The translations under genes were made by a program, and so were the position numbers. Under the pieces are notes generated by a model. That model made no database searches, was not told the DNA's origin, and saw only the letters and a list, made by a program, of their open reading frames with translations. From Limnephilus marmoratus (Eukaryota; Arthropoda; Insecta; Trichoptera; Limnephilidae), in assembly GCA_917880885.1 (NCBI GenBank), contig OU862934.1:30240734-30304733 (forward strand): DNA of 64,000 nucleotides. The letters are read 5' to 3'. Below, in pieces: positions 9,840 through 20,239 of the stretch (the stretch's first letter is position 1; the number at the start of each line of letters is the position of its first letter).

Positions 9840-10132
9840 TGCTCTCTGCTCACTACTCTCTCGATCCATCGCTTTGCACAGCAGAGAGAGGGGGGGATTC
9901 ATATGTCTCTCACTCCTGGACACATTGATCCCAGAATCTTACCCACCCCTCATACCTTTTTCGTTCCCACAACTTCCTTTCCTTAAAAATACCTTCCACA
10001 CAGCATCCCCAAAGATGATTAGGCCATTCTTAATCTTCCTCTTTCCTGTTTTCTTCCCCTGCTTACTACCTTCAGCCCAACAATATAGGTAGTCTCATTG
10101 ATCGCGAGCAGTTGGGACTCTTGTATGGTAGT
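9840..10132 (+). mobile_element. H-SINE part inserted in T-SINE debris
   Basis: CTCTCGATCCATCGCTTTGC to GCATCCCCAAAGATGA is the 3' half of a long H-SINE without its hairpin. A ~25-bp segment GGCATTCTTAATCTTC lies on both sides (9812 and 10021), like a duplicated target, and 10040-10132 is the tail half of a T-SINE (GAGCAGTTGGGACTCTTGT). Confidence 0.6.
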
Positions 10133-10211
10133 AACATCAAAAAAGGCATTAAAACCGACGAAAAATGTTTCAATTTTATTATTTTTATAATTAGATTCGT
10201 TTTCATTTGGT

Positions 10212-10612
10212 AGGCGGGTGTGGGTACCGCTGCCCCGCGAACAATTTATTGAATAACCAACTACGATAAGTCACCCTAAGTGCTTCGCTATGTTTGGTGA
10301 CTTAGCAGGGGTGACCAATTTTCTAGGGTGAGGTTTGACTGGGTCTTGGCGGCGAATGCGTTTGCTCACCTACTGCGTGGCGGGCCGGATCGAGAGAGTC
10401 TGGATGAGGAAGACCTAACCTAGACTTCTCCACCTGGAATCTCTTAACCCTCGCTTTGCACCGCAGATTACTACCCACCCTTTACACCCTTTTCCTTTCC
10501 AGAAGTTTCTCTCTTCTTTTCCCTAAAAAAACCCTCCATGCAGTATCTCCACAGATGACATAGGCCTTGAAGGAAATTATTTTCCTCAGTGACTCCCAAG
10601 GAATTTTTATTT
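10212..10612 (+). mobile_element. Long H-SINE, diverged
   Basis: Begins GTAGGCGGGTGTGGGTACC, includes the long-subtype segment (GAATGCGTTTGCTCACCTAC), and ends at a weakened hairpin (GGCCTTGAAGG with CCTCAGTGAC) and T/A-rich tail. Older than the 9238 copy, judging by its many changes. Confidence 0.75.
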
Positions 10613-10618
10613 TTTAAA

Positions 10619-11280
10619 AACAATGAATACTAGGAGCAGGTGGATGTGTTTGTTTATTTGGAAAGTATGTTTACGAGATATGGGAAGGCTGATAGAGATA
10701 TTAAAGAAGGGTGAATGCAGGTAACTCTTTTAACGGAGGATTGAATGCCGTTGGCGCTAATTAAAAACAGTCTAAAGAAGCGAAGCTAGCAGTCCACAAT
10801 GGAGTCCTGATACCTACCCTGATGTATGACAGTGAGGCATGGAACTGGCAGAGGAAGGATGAAAGTAAACTGAATGTTGTTGAAATGAGATCCCTGAGGC
10901 GTATGTGTGGTAAAACGATGTATGATCGTGTGAGGAATGTGGAGATCCGCAAAGAATGCAAAGATGATGTAAGCGTAATGATTAAGATTAAGAAAGGAAC
11001 GCTCCGATGGTTTGGGCATGTAGAGCGAATGAACGAAGAATATATGACGCAAATGTGAATGGTAGAAGAAGTCGGGGACGCCCGAGAAAGATATGGCACA
11101 ACCAAGTGAATCAGATACTTTAGTCGGGCCATGTCAAGAGTCAGAATAATAGAAGAGCATGTATGAGACGATGTATGAATGTGAACGAGGCAAGGAGTGT
11201 GTGGCAAAACCGAGTTGTTCGGCGGTTCATCCTCTCTGCCTACCCCTGCGAGGAAACTGCATGATGGTTAGTTAAAATAA
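10619..11280 (+). pseudogene. RTE-clade LINE C-terminal region
   Basis: Translation in broken frames gives a continuous match to the end of RTE-type endonuclease-reverse transcriptases: VFVYLES, then NGVLIPTLMYDSEAWNWQ, SLRRMCGKTMYDRVRN and LRWFGHVERMNE, then RRSRGRPRKIWHNQ, NEARSVWQNRVVRRF and LSAYP. Several frameshifts separate these blocks; one open piece runs 10822-11058. It starts where the fragment at 1-228 ends, so the two are halves of one family. Not functional. Confidence 0.85.
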
Positions 11281-11299
11281 ATATAAAAAACATCTTCCC

Positions 11300-11336
11300 C
11301 AGCTCACTTACCTTACCTAACCTAACCTAACAACAT
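11300..11336. repeat. Short CCTAA telomere-like array
   Basis: CTTACCTTACCTAACCTAAC and a few more units, directly after the RTE 3' end. Unlike the arrays at 12090 and 18280 it has no inverted-repeat frame around it. Confidence 0.7.
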
Positions 11337-11849
11337 ACCCGAACCTAGAATTTTGTTGTCTAACTGAACGCATACAATTGGGACTATTGTGTTAAAGTAA
11401 CTTTTAAATGTCCCGAAAACCCACTAAAAAACGTTCGAATTCATAATTATTTCATTTTGAATATATACATAACTTCAAATATATATCTGAATTAAATCAC
11501 AGCCTTCAGAAGAAACAAATTACACTTTCAAAAACTTTTCATATCAAAACAAGAAATAAAAACGTTCCAAGTCTTTAGCAGACATTTTCACCTCAAAAAA
11601 CAAGCTACGAAGCAAACTTCGATAATGACACAATAGTAAATGGTTTTATTAAAAGTTACTTTTGAAAAATAGATAAAGTTCGTCCTTTTAAAAAAACTCG
11701 ACAAAGAACTACTTTCATTTATAACTCTCTCGAGGATCTCGCGCTCGATGTTTACGACCATCGAAATAAAATAACGATATTGAAAACTTTAATTGAAAAC
11801 ATTAACCTTAATTTTTATGTTACAGGGCTCCCTCTCTTTCTGAAAAAAA

Positions 11850-11914
11850 TGAGAGTGTGCAATTCAGACGCGGTAGAAGTGAAACCTTCAGAAAACTAAA
11901 GTAGAGAGTGGGGT
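11850..11914 (-). repeat. Fragment of the foldback family seen at 796-1250
   Basis: GACGCGGTAGAAGTGAAACC and AAAACTAAAGTAGAGAGTGG match the outer flank of the foldback element, in inverse orientation to 1190-1245. It directly abuts the next element at 11915. Confidence 0.6.
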
Positions 11915-12336
11915 TGTTACAGCCAAAGTAATTAATCCGGATATTATAATATATACCATCCAGCCATTATTTATAATGTCTACCCAATTTAGACAAAGTG
12001 ATAATTGACACAGAGTAAATCACTTTATCCGGATATTATTCATAATATCAGGTTTAATAAAGTTCGCCAAAGTAATAAATACGGTCCAACTGCACCTAAC
12101 CTAACAACCTTACCTAACCTAACATAACCTAACCTAACTTAAACTAAATTAACTTATCTTAACCTAACCTTATATTACTATTTAAAGACTACAATAATTA
12201 AATATTTCAAATCAACTGACATGAATTAACTACAATAATAATATGAAAAAACAACTAAGTCATAATTAAATTGTCAAAACAATTTTTTTATTGTACATAA
12301 TGACCAATGACAGCTGTTTAATCACTGACTGTAACA
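11915..12336. mobile_element. TTAGG-bearing foldback element, copy 1
   Basis: Left end TGTTACAGCCAAAGTAATTA and right end ATCACTGACTGTAACA are imperfect inverted repeats. The same arms, in opposite order, bound the copy at 18130-18622. The interior carries about 80 bases of CCTAA-type repeats (12090-12175), then TTAACTACAATAATAATAT and TCATAATTAAATTGTC segments shared with copy 2. No transposase. Confidence 0.75.
12090..12175. repeat. CCTAA/TTAGG telomere-like array
   Basis: CTAACCTAACATAACCTAAC-type sequence with drifted units (CTTAAACTAAATTAACTTA). TTAGG is the common insect telomere unit. Here it lies inside a foldback element. Confidence 0.8.
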
Positions 12337-13199
12337 GAGATACCACGAAGCACTTTTTTATCAATGTTATTTTTGTCGTCGAATTCCAGTGCACCTTTTT
12401 CTATACAGTTGGTCAACTTATTAGAATTTGTGTTTTCTTTTTCTGAATCGCTAGATGTCGCTTTATTTTTGTTTTCTTTTATTGCCTGCTCATTTTAGAG
12501 TGGTTTAAAGATTGGTTATTAATCTTACAAAAGTATAATATGTATATTTACATTTTGGATTCCGTACGATTCGATCCTTTGTCCGTTAAATGTCTGTTCG
12601 TTGAGGTTCGTCTTGCGCTTTATACCCCTACACCAAAGGAGGCGTGCGCGGGACTATGAATTTATCTATATTGGAACCGAGTACCCATAAATTTAATAAA
12701 TATTTTATTGCTATCTCATTCTCTCGCAGGCTAATTTCCTATGGGAGTATGTGTTTGTCTCTTTTTTTTAAGTGTGTTTATTCAGTTTTTAATTTTCCAA
12801 TATTTTACCTTACAAATCTTACAAAACTAATCAATCAGTTTGATTGTAAGAAATCTTTCGTTTTTCCTATTTCTTCATTTTATAAAGGCGAAAGTTTCTA
12901 TGGATGCATGTTTGTTACTCTTTCACACAAAAACTACTGAATGGACTTTCTGAAAAATTCTTTCACTAATAGAAAGCTACTTTATTTGCGAGTACTATAG
13001 GTTATGCATATTGGTAAGCTCTGGCGTTATGAATAATCTCTGGGGTTATGAAATTATTTATCATACGTTTTCTGTCTCTAACAAAATCGAGTTAATGCAA
13101 ACGTAAGAAGAAAAGCAAACAAATTGTTACCTTGGAAACGATGTTTTTTTTTTTAATTAGGTAATTCACCCTAAAAAGAGTACTTTGTTGGCGTCGCAG
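12337..13199. other. Unassigned AT-rich interval with a foldback-family scrap
   Basis: Mostly nothing recognised. At 12708-12770 the segment ATCTCATTCTCTCGCAGGCT with TGTGTTTGTCTCTTTTT matches one arm of the foldback family at 905-955. Confidence 0.5.
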
Positions 13200-13204
13200 T
13201 TAAT

Positions 13205-13672
13205 AACTATATCTAAAAATGAATCGTCGAAATGAATGTATGCGCATAACTTCCGAACGACTGCACCAAATTGGAAAATTCTTTTTTTTTTGTTCGTCAT
13301 TATGAAATTTGTAGAAAAAATGTAATAAGTGGCACGCGAGCTGTTTGAAAACTGAATGTACCGGGAATGAATGTGTGGAATGCGAGAGATGGGTGAGGGG
13401 AGGGGGTGAGGTGGGGAGGGTGGGGAGGGCGGTGGGGGAGGGAAGGAGGATGGAGTGGAGGAGGTTAGGGGTGGGAGAGGTTGGAGGGAAGGAAGAGGAA
13501 GGGGGTGGGGGAGGGGTTGGAGGAGGGGGGGAGGGGTAGGGGGTGGATGGTGTGGTAGGGGAGGGGTATGGGGGTTGATGGGGGAAGTGGAGTGGGGAGA
13601 GGGAAGGTGTAGGAGGCGGTGTGGGAATCCCCCTTATACCATGCGAGCGAAGCCGCGGGAAAAAGCTAGTAC
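13205..13672 (-). mobile_element. RTE-like nonautonomous element with purine/pyrimidine-rich core
   Basis: On the minus strand it starts ACTAGCTTTTTCCCGCGG (13672), has a C/T-rich core (G/A-rich on the plus strand, 13380-13620), then TTTTCAAACAGCTCGCGTGC, GTGCAGTCGTTCGGAAGTTA and a TATA-rich end. Start and end match the copy at 39383-39930. The core carries no reading constraint; the glycine/arginine-rich open frames there are by-products of (GGGGA)n-like sequence. Confidence 0.7.
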
Positions 13673-13869
13673 TATATATTATTAAGTTTTACATAGTAAT
13701 TACAAAGTATTATACTTTATATTAACTAACATACGACTTATTATAATGTTTATGAACATAATGTATCTATGATAGTATTTTCTAGGTACTTGAACACAAT
13801 ATTATTCTAGGTATTTGATCAATATTCGATCTAGGTATTTGTATTCAATATTATTTGCTTTCATGTTCT

Positions 13870-14295
13870 ACGGAGGTAGAATGATTTTAGAATAATGAAA
13901 TAATTTTACTTTGTATAAACCACTTATTTGATGTACAAATCCGACCGGTTTCGGAACAAACGTTCCTTCGTCAGGGAAAGCTTATACTAATTTGACAGTT
14001 TCGAACAATGTTTTATTATGGTAGGGGTGGAGATAATAATGTAGATTGGGTAGGTAGATATTAGTGTAGAGTGGGTGGGTAGGGGAACAAATCCATGATT
14101 GGGCTATATGACAATATTTTTTGTTTGTTGATAATAGATTCATTATTTTTAAGGGATTTTTTAATTTCCAAGGCTTCTAAGTTATCTAAACGTTTTCCTT
14201 TATGATTAATATGAAGAATATTTATCCCTGTATTTTTTTCAAAACTATGGTTATTTTCAATGATATGGTTAGCAAACTCAGAATAATTTTACATT
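13870..14295 (-). pseudogene. Penelope-like element 3' end: GIY-YIG C-terminus plus ribozyme region
   Basis: The minus strand from about 14290 encodes SEFANHIIENNHSFEKN, then INILHINHKGKRLDNLEA and EIKKSLKNNES, which is the C-terminal part of the GIY-YIG endonuclease that Penelope-like elements carry after their RT. It is followed by a G/T-rich spacer and, at 13940-13977, a hammerhead ribozyme core. Ribozyme, spacer and tail (AAGTGGTTTATACAAAGT) match 36750-36840. The RT and the rest of the endonuclease are missing. Confidence 0.8.
13940..13977 (-). ncRNA. Minimal hammerhead ribozyme of Penelope-like element
   Basis: Minus strand: CTGACGA (13968-13974), stem II GGAAC-GTTT-GTTCC, GAAA (13949-13952), a tiny stem III within ACCGGT, then GTC (13943-13945), the cleavage triplet. 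Stem I is short (TCC with GGA). Penelope-like elements are known to carry such minimal, short-stem-III hammerheads. Sequence identity with the plus-strand copy at 36755 supports conservation. Confidence 0.75.
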
Positions 14296-14299
14296 CAAA

Positions 14300-14965
14300 A
14301 ATATAGAATGATTTTACTTTAGTATTGATTTATGTTTTGTTTAATGCCGCTCGTTTCCGTTTCATCGGCTTCAAATCATAACGGTGTAAAAGAAGTTTTC
14401 ACTTAAAAAAAACTCCCTTCCGGACCCAAGATGATAAGCGAGAGTTACCGAAATATAAATTTGTGTAATTTGCACACTATCCCATAGAATATTTAAATTT
14501 TTTCGTTATTTTTTAAAGTTACTTTTAAAGATACCGTAGTCGCAGTGCAGTCGCATAAATTGACTGCGAATCAATGGTTTGTAATAAAAAACATGGTTTC
14601 TAAGAAACGCACCAGAGAAGAGAACAAACTGATGACCTCTGCAATCTCTACATCCCTAGCTGTCCCCGCTGCCAACCGCCCGCGTCTGCTCCCCGCCCCT
14701 AAGCACATGGACTAGGAAGTCATCGGACTGATCCCGCGCCCTTCGGTTTCTACCAGTGCCGTACGTATGGAGTGATAAATAATGACATAATAAATAAGAG
14801 GTAGTGTTTAAAACAACAATCAATAATAAACGGTTCACAGTGACAATTATTACAGTGTATTATTACGAGTATATACATTTTCGTTAGCGTTGATTACATG
14901 TTATTTTTATGGTTTCTTTGCAATTGTTGTTTAACTGCAGATTTATTAAATATAGGTTTTGAGTA
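14300..14965. other. Unassigned interval
   Basis: No gene or repeat family recognised. The composition at 14640-14770 is less AT-rich than its surroundings, without coding signal. Confidence 0.4.
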
Positions 14966-14969
14966 TGTG

Positions 14970-15058
14970 TGAGTAAGATTAAGTTAGGTTAAGTTAGATT
15001 AAGTAGATTACGTTAGATTAAGTTAGACTAAGGATGTTAAGTAGATTACTAAATACAT
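14970..15058. repeat. Degenerate TTAGG-related tract
   Basis: Runs such as GATTAAGTTAGGTTAAGTTA with TTAGATTAAG variants, about 85 bases, directly before the 123-bp tandem repeat. Confidence 0.6.
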
Positions 15059-15070
15059 AAGGTAAACGTA

Positions 15071-15395
15071 TTATTGGGGGGCAAGAATACCAATAATCCA
15101 TGCCCTTGATAGCTGCAAGATGAGTTGTTATCTAGCCTCCTACATAGATAAGTAAATTAAAATACGTACATATAAAAAGATATTTTATTTAACTTATTGG
15201 GGGGCTAGAATTCCAACAATCCATGCGCTTGATAGCTGCAAGACGAGTGGTTATCTAGCCCCCTACATAGTTAAGTAAATTGAAATACGTACATTTAAAA
15301 AGATATTTTATTTAATTTATCGGGGGGCTAAAATTCCAATAATCCATGCGCTTGATAGCTGCAAGACGAGTTGTTATCTAGCCTCCTAAGTTAAG
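15071..15395. repeat. 123-bp tandem repeat, about 2.7 units
   Basis: Unit starts TTATTGGGGGGC at 15071, 15194 and 15317, an exact 123-base period. Each unit carries CAATAATCCATGC-like, TTGATAGCTGCAAGA and GTTATCTAGCC segments and, in the first two, AAAAAGATATTTTATTTAA. Units differ by a few substitutions. Satellite-like; no coding frame is kept. Confidence 0.85.
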
Positions 15396-15407
15396 CAAAT
15401 TCTAATG

Positions 15408-15480
15408 TAAAATCCACCCTAATTTGTACAGCGCTCTTGAGGTGATTTTTCGCAAAAACAGCGCTATATAAGTTGTCCAA
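15408..15480 (+). repeat. CR1-like LINE 3' tail fragment
   Basis: TTTGTACAGCGCTCTTGAGG, then GTGATTTTTCGCAAAAACAG and GCGCTATATAAG, match the extreme 3' end of the CR1-like LINE at 46048-46105. The (ATT)n tail is lost. Confidence 0.75.
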
Positions 15481-16640
15481 ATTGACACAACCGTGAGAAT
15501 AGCTTGGTGAACAGTGGACCCTGGGAAGGAATCTGACTTACCCTAAGTTTACACAGCACGTTCTTGTGAGTTCAATATTATGGCACTGAGGAATCACTGG
15601 GTTGATCAATGTAAAAGTTTCTTTAAGAATCGATATTAATTTATTTTATTTAGCAACTTCGGGCAGTCAACTTTCGAGTTTGTCAAGTCACTTCAATTCA
15701 TCTGGGGTGGCGGACTTTTTTTATTGTAAAACACTTTTTTAATGTAGAGTCGTTTTATTTACAATCACTTTTGAGTAACAATGAAATCTACACTTTTTGT
15801 AACTAATTTTGGCCCGGACCCCGCCTGGGCAGTAAGGGAACTATACCCTAAGTATCGATTAATGCGAGAGAGGGAAATATTTTGAATAGCACCCCTTTTA
15901 TACTGCTAAAAACTGTAAAAATATCGTCTTTTAGGTTATTAAAATACGAGAATAACAGTATCAATGGTACTAGACACCTACTGAGTCACGTGGTCTATTT
16001 TAGTTAGTCGGTAACACTAGCTTCAATAAAATTCATACAGATGTCTCTAGCATTCATACTCTCTTAATAAACTAATCAAGATTAAATCAAGGTGATTACC
16101 TACAGCAGTTATCTCATAGATGTCACTATTCTTAACAGAGTTAATTATTTTGTACAGGAGCATTTGATCAGCGACAAGCCTCCTGTTGAGCAGTTTCGTG
16201 ATTCGAAAATGTTTCTCTTATGACACATCACGCTCTCAACGAGTTCATGTAATAACTTTAAAAAAAGAGCTTTCTGAGCTTTTTATACCATTTCTATTTT
16301 CGCCTTTTTGCTGTCACTGTGTCATGTTTCCCCGAGTCTTTGGTCCCCCGAGAAGGACCTTTTCAATTCCGCATTTTCTTTATTTCTTTCCCATACAATA
16401 TTATGGTTGATAATTCGTTTTTGGCTCTCCCAGGGCAACCTTTGTTTCTAGTTTTTGCAGTCTTAACGCGATTTGGGAGAGTGGGTCATACATACGTAAT
16501 GTCACTTGGAGTCTCCGTGGGGAGAGGCAGAGACAAATTTGCTCAATCTGGGTTCAGAAATAATATGATTAAAACATTTTACAAAGAAAATAATACTAAT
16601 AAATTTAAACTAAAAATGATTAAAAACAACACACAGGAAA
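15481..16640. other. Unassigned interval
   Basis: Nothing recognised. One open frame of 137 codons (16319-16732) runs into a tRNA-like sequence and is judged noncoding. Confidence 0.4.
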
Positions 16641-16644
16641 TAAA

Positions 16645-16733
16645 AAGGAAATGGTTGCAACTGGGATCGAACCCAAGACCTCTGTCTTACCGGAAAAACG
16701 CTCTGACCACTAAGTTAAAGAGATTACTTTGAG
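16645..16733 (-). repeat. tRNA-like SINE head
   Basis: Minus strand: AACTTAGTGGTCAGAGCG (A-box side), anticodon-loop-like CCGGTAA and a perfect B box GGGTTCGATCCCA. Like the TIR-borne pseudo-tRNAs it has C at position 33 and a CCGGnAA loop, so it may share their ancestor. No clear SINE body was identified downstream. Confidence 0.55.
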
Positions 16734-16899
16734 TCATTTTTGTTGAACTCGTATATATCTCTATCTAAGATTTACCAATATCTATCTATTTATTTAAACA
16801 TATTTTTTACCTTAAACTTCAAAAGGTTCAAAGGAAGTATGCTGTATTTCGGTAGAAATTCGAGCTGCGGGGTCTTAACCGCTTGTCTACAAAATACAG

Positions 16900-17200
16900 A
16901 TTATTGGATGCAGCACCATTTGTGGAAAATTTGTCATTCTTACGGGGCGAAACGCAAGGCTTGGGTTTGAACTTCGAAGGTCGTTGTCTTAGTATATATG
17001 GTGCCGAAACGACTGAAATTTTGGATTCTTACTTCAACTTATGGTCTCAAGGGGAATCAATAAACAAAATGTGTAAAAAAGTAGCCTTTGTAGAAAAATT
17101 ATCATTCTTGCGGGGCGAATGGAAGACTTATCTTCGAACTTGGGTTGTTTTCTCAGGCTCCATGGGACTGAACCGACCGAAATTTTGGATTCTTTCAATG
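16900..17200. repeat. Diverged ~180-bp tandem duplication
   Basis: GGAAAATTTGTCATTCTTAC, GGGGCGAA and CGAAATTTTGGATTCTT-like segments occur at about 16921-17030 and again at 17090-17195. The reading FVENLSFLRGE / FVEKLSFLRGE is shared in one frame, but the rest of the unit drifts between frames, so I do not call it coding. Confidence 0.55.
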
Positions 17201-17219
17201 CAACAAAGATAATTTGATG

Positions 17220-18129
17220 CTGACTATATTATGACTTCTGTACTCATACAATAATCAGGTTTCTAATATAAAATTGCTCTTATCATTTTCTTACTTTATT
17301 AGCTTTGGTTCCATATTTTGGTGGCGCACCTGAACTGTACATGTTATGAATCGTCATCACCTCATAAAAGGGGGTGGGATAGACCCTGTCCGTGCATACA
17401 GCTAGGCGAACACACACTGGAGCGGTTTTCCCGCGATCCTCCCGTGCCTCCCCCAATGACATGCGTAGGCCAGAGGAACAGCCGCGTGGTCTCGACGTAC
17501 GTTCAAATAAATATAGCTTCGTTCAATAAAATAGATGCTTGACGTGTGCGGTGAAGGAGGAAACCATATGTTTTCTTATAACGCCGTTGGGAAGGTGGTG
17601 GGGTCCCCACCAATGCTGAACATATGTACTCTTTTAAAATCATTTAAGACTGATTTAAAAATATACTTTGCTGTTTTTTTTTAATAAAAGAGTAAATCAA
17701 ATTAAAAATGCTGAATACCTCGTGCAATTTGGTAAATACAGAGCTACAAAAATATCACAAAATAAACAAAGCAATGGAAATTGTATCCAATTCAATGCTT
17801 GCGAAATATTTCATTCACACGATATTAAAATTTATTGTTCCTCGTTAATCATTTTGCATTGAAATGGTAAAATAACTCACGAAATGCAACTACCCTACGA
17901 TAGTTTATTAAAAAAATTCACAAAATACGATAAATAATAATAATATTCAGAATGAGAACAATACAGTTTGGCATCGTTTATCATGCAAGGCTAACTGCAT
18001 TAAAAATGCATTTCCGTCTAAAAGGCTAGTGTGACAGTGAAAAATTTCGATGCAAGTTTTGGCAGAGCATTTTTGAAATATGAAATTTTAAAAAATTAAG
18101 TGTGATAATGCTTCAATGATATATATGTA
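17220..18129. other. Unassigned interval
   Basis: GC-richer patch at 17330-17620 with a hairpin GGTGGTGGGGTCCCCACC near 17590. No family recognised. The remainder is AT-rich. Confidence 0.4.
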
Positions 18130-18622
18130 TGTTACAGTCATAGTGATTAAATAGCTATTATACATAATGACTGGTCATTATATCCGGATAAAGTGATATT
18201 ATTCATAATGTCTGGTCAAAGTTAGCCGAAGTAATAAATACGGTCCAACCTCACCTAACCAACAACCAACTGCACAACAATCTAATCTAACCTAACCTAA
18301 CCTTACCTAACCTAACCTAACCTAACCTAACATAACCTAACCTAACTTAACCTAACCTAACCTAACTTAACCTAATAAATAATAATTATGACTCAGTTGT
18401 TTTTGAATATTATTATTGTAGTTAATTCCTGTCAGTTAATTTTAAATATTTTATTATTGTATTCTTTAAAGAGTGATACGAGGTTAGGTTAAGCTAGGTT
18501 AGGTTAGGTTAATTAATTCATTAATTCTGTGTCAATTATCACTTTGTCTAAATTGGGTAGACATTATAATAAATCTTATTATATAATATATAATATCCGG
18601 ATTTATTACTTTGGCTGTAACA
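18130..18622. mobile_element. TTAGG-bearing foldback element, copy 2
   Basis: Left end TGTTACAGTCATAGTGATTA and right end AATAAATCCGGATATTATA (inverse) ending CTGTAACA are inverted repeats; the first bases TGTTACAG are exact. Flanks are TA-rich (ATGTA / TATAT), compatible with a TA target. The interior holds a CCTAA array (18283-18375) and, in the opposite direction, a TTAGG array (18482-18515), separated by ~105 bases. Arms and spacer match copy 1 at 11915-12336. Confidence 0.8.
18283..18375. repeat. CCTAA telomere-like array
   Basis: About 18 units of CCTAA with occasional CTTAA or CATAA variants, the longest and most regular such array in the window. It is followed at 18482-18515 by an inverted, shorter TTAGG array in the same element. 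Confidence 0.9.
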
Positions 18623-18734
18623 TATATATATAATTTTTTTTAAATGTTACAATAAAACATATTTAATAAAATTATTACACTTTTTTCCCCACCATCAGAC
18701 ATACAACCCACCACAATTATTGGAGATGCTCTAG

Positions 18735-19080
18735 GTCTCGTTAGATCACGCCAAGTGTTAGCAGAGGTACCCGGGTTTATTACGTGAGGTTTGTCTAGGT
18801 TTTGACGGCCTATGCGTTTGCTCACCTACTGCGTAGCGGGCTGGATTGGGCGAGATAGGTTGAGGGAGACCTTACGTAAACTTCTCCAGCCCGATTCATA
18901 TGTCCTTCACTTCTAGACACATTGACCACCATTAACCTACCCATCTCTCATACTTTTTTCTTTCCCAGAAATTCCTCTCCCTCCTTTCCCTAAAAAGGCC
19001 CTCCGCACAGCAGCCTCAAAGATGACACAGGCTCCGAGGGATTTTTTCTTCTGGGCCCTTGAGGAAAGCTAATGTGAAAA
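18735..19080 (+). mobile_element. Long H-SINE, 5'-eroded, followed by T-SINE tail
   Basis: Retains TTACGTGAGGTTTGTCTAGG, the long-subtype segment (TGCGTTTGCTCACCTACTGC), CCTTTCCCTAAAAAGGCCCT and a damaged hairpin. At 19083-19140 the tail of a T-SINE (GGGAGCAGCTGGGACTCTTG) follows. Confidence 0.7.
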
Positions 19081-19404
19081 TTTTTCACTGGCTTTAGACA
19101 GTTGGGAGCAGCTGGGACTCTTGTGCAGTATTCACATTAGAAAAAAAAACCACTTATTCGTATAGAAGCCAACAACACTAATGCAGTAAATAACTCTTCA
19201 ATTAGTCGCGCATTCACAACTTATACCACTACGAAAAATTACTAAACTTCGATATTTTCAATGATTCCTTGCTGACACACAAAACTAATTTTTAGTAACA
19301 GTCAATAACAATTTGTGAAACATTTTTCTGAAAAATTCCTTTATTTAGTGATTTACGCTTATTTTTTTTTAAGTTATTGAAAATTTTATTTAATTTCGTT
19401 GTTC

Positions 19405-20230
19405 CTCCCCTTTTTTTACATTAACTCCACACAGGAGGCCCTGAGGACAAAAAGGGCCTATGTCATCTGGGGTGCTGTGTGGGGGGTCTTTTTGCGGAGA
19501 GTAAGGAATGAACATTGGTCGTGAAGAGACTCATGTTGTAGGAAGGTGGAAACATAGAGGCCGGCAAATCATTCCACAGCCGAGCTGTTAAACACAAGAA
19601 CGAGTCGAAGAAACGACCCGTTCTCGTGTGAGAACGTTGGGCACGCATTTGGCATGTTTCCCGACTATGCACCGGTGCCGAAGGATAAATGACGCTAGTT
19701 CCTCGGAGCATCTTCCATTGTAATACCGGTAGAACAAGGACAGCATTCTCACCCGACGCCTGTGCTCTAAAGATCGCAAGCCGTCTGTTAAGATGGGAGA
19801 ATCTAGTATAGGAGAGTCGAGGGTTTTTTTCAGGTATTTTGGAGCTCCAGACAAGAGATGGCTGCCAAATTCAACCGTGGGGCGCACTTGTGATTTGTAC
19901 AGGGTTAGAGTTGTGTACTATTAAAGTATTTGCGGGCCCTGTACAGTACGCCCAGTTTTTGTGAGGCTAACTTTACTTTGGCTTCGATGGAGCCCCCATA
20001 CATGAGCTGGTCACTTAGGGACACCAAGCATATCAATAGAGGGCCTGTTCGGAAGATTGCTTCCGTTAAAAGAGACTAGATTTTCATTTCGATCCCTTTT
20101 AGACGTAATCAGACAAGATTGGGTCTTTGAAACATTAAATTCAACGAGATTATTTTTACCCCAAGAGAAAACACTCTCGAGGTAAACATCCATTCTTTGC
20201 TTCAAAGCCCTACGAGCTGTTGGAGCCTAC
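19405..20230 (-). pseudogene. CR1-like LINE (H-tail family), C-terminal RT region and shared tail
   Basis: Minus strand, from 20205 to 19420. The frames give ESVFSWGKNNLVEFNVSKTQ, a linker, then GAPKYLKKTLDS, SLEHRRRVRMLSLFYRYYNG, SAPVHSRET, RTGRFFDSFLCLTARLWNDL and FPPSYNMSLF, then a stop and the hairpin tail (GGCCCTGAGGACAAAAAGGG is damaged). Two or more frameshifts break it. The tail from KRPPTQHPR onward is the part shared with H-SINEs. Confidence 0.85.
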
Positions 20231-20239
20231 CCCTGTTTG

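Noticed and set aside
10761..11207. 148-codon minus-strand open frame
   Set aside because: Lies antisense to the RTE C-terminus, which has the recognisable protein motifs.
15071..15395. CRISPR-like array
   Set aside because: Units are contiguous 123-base tandem repeats without unique spacers, in a eukaryotic setting.
16319..16732. 137-codon open frame ending in a tRNA-like region
   Set aside because: No domain, and its last part is translated SINE-head sequence.
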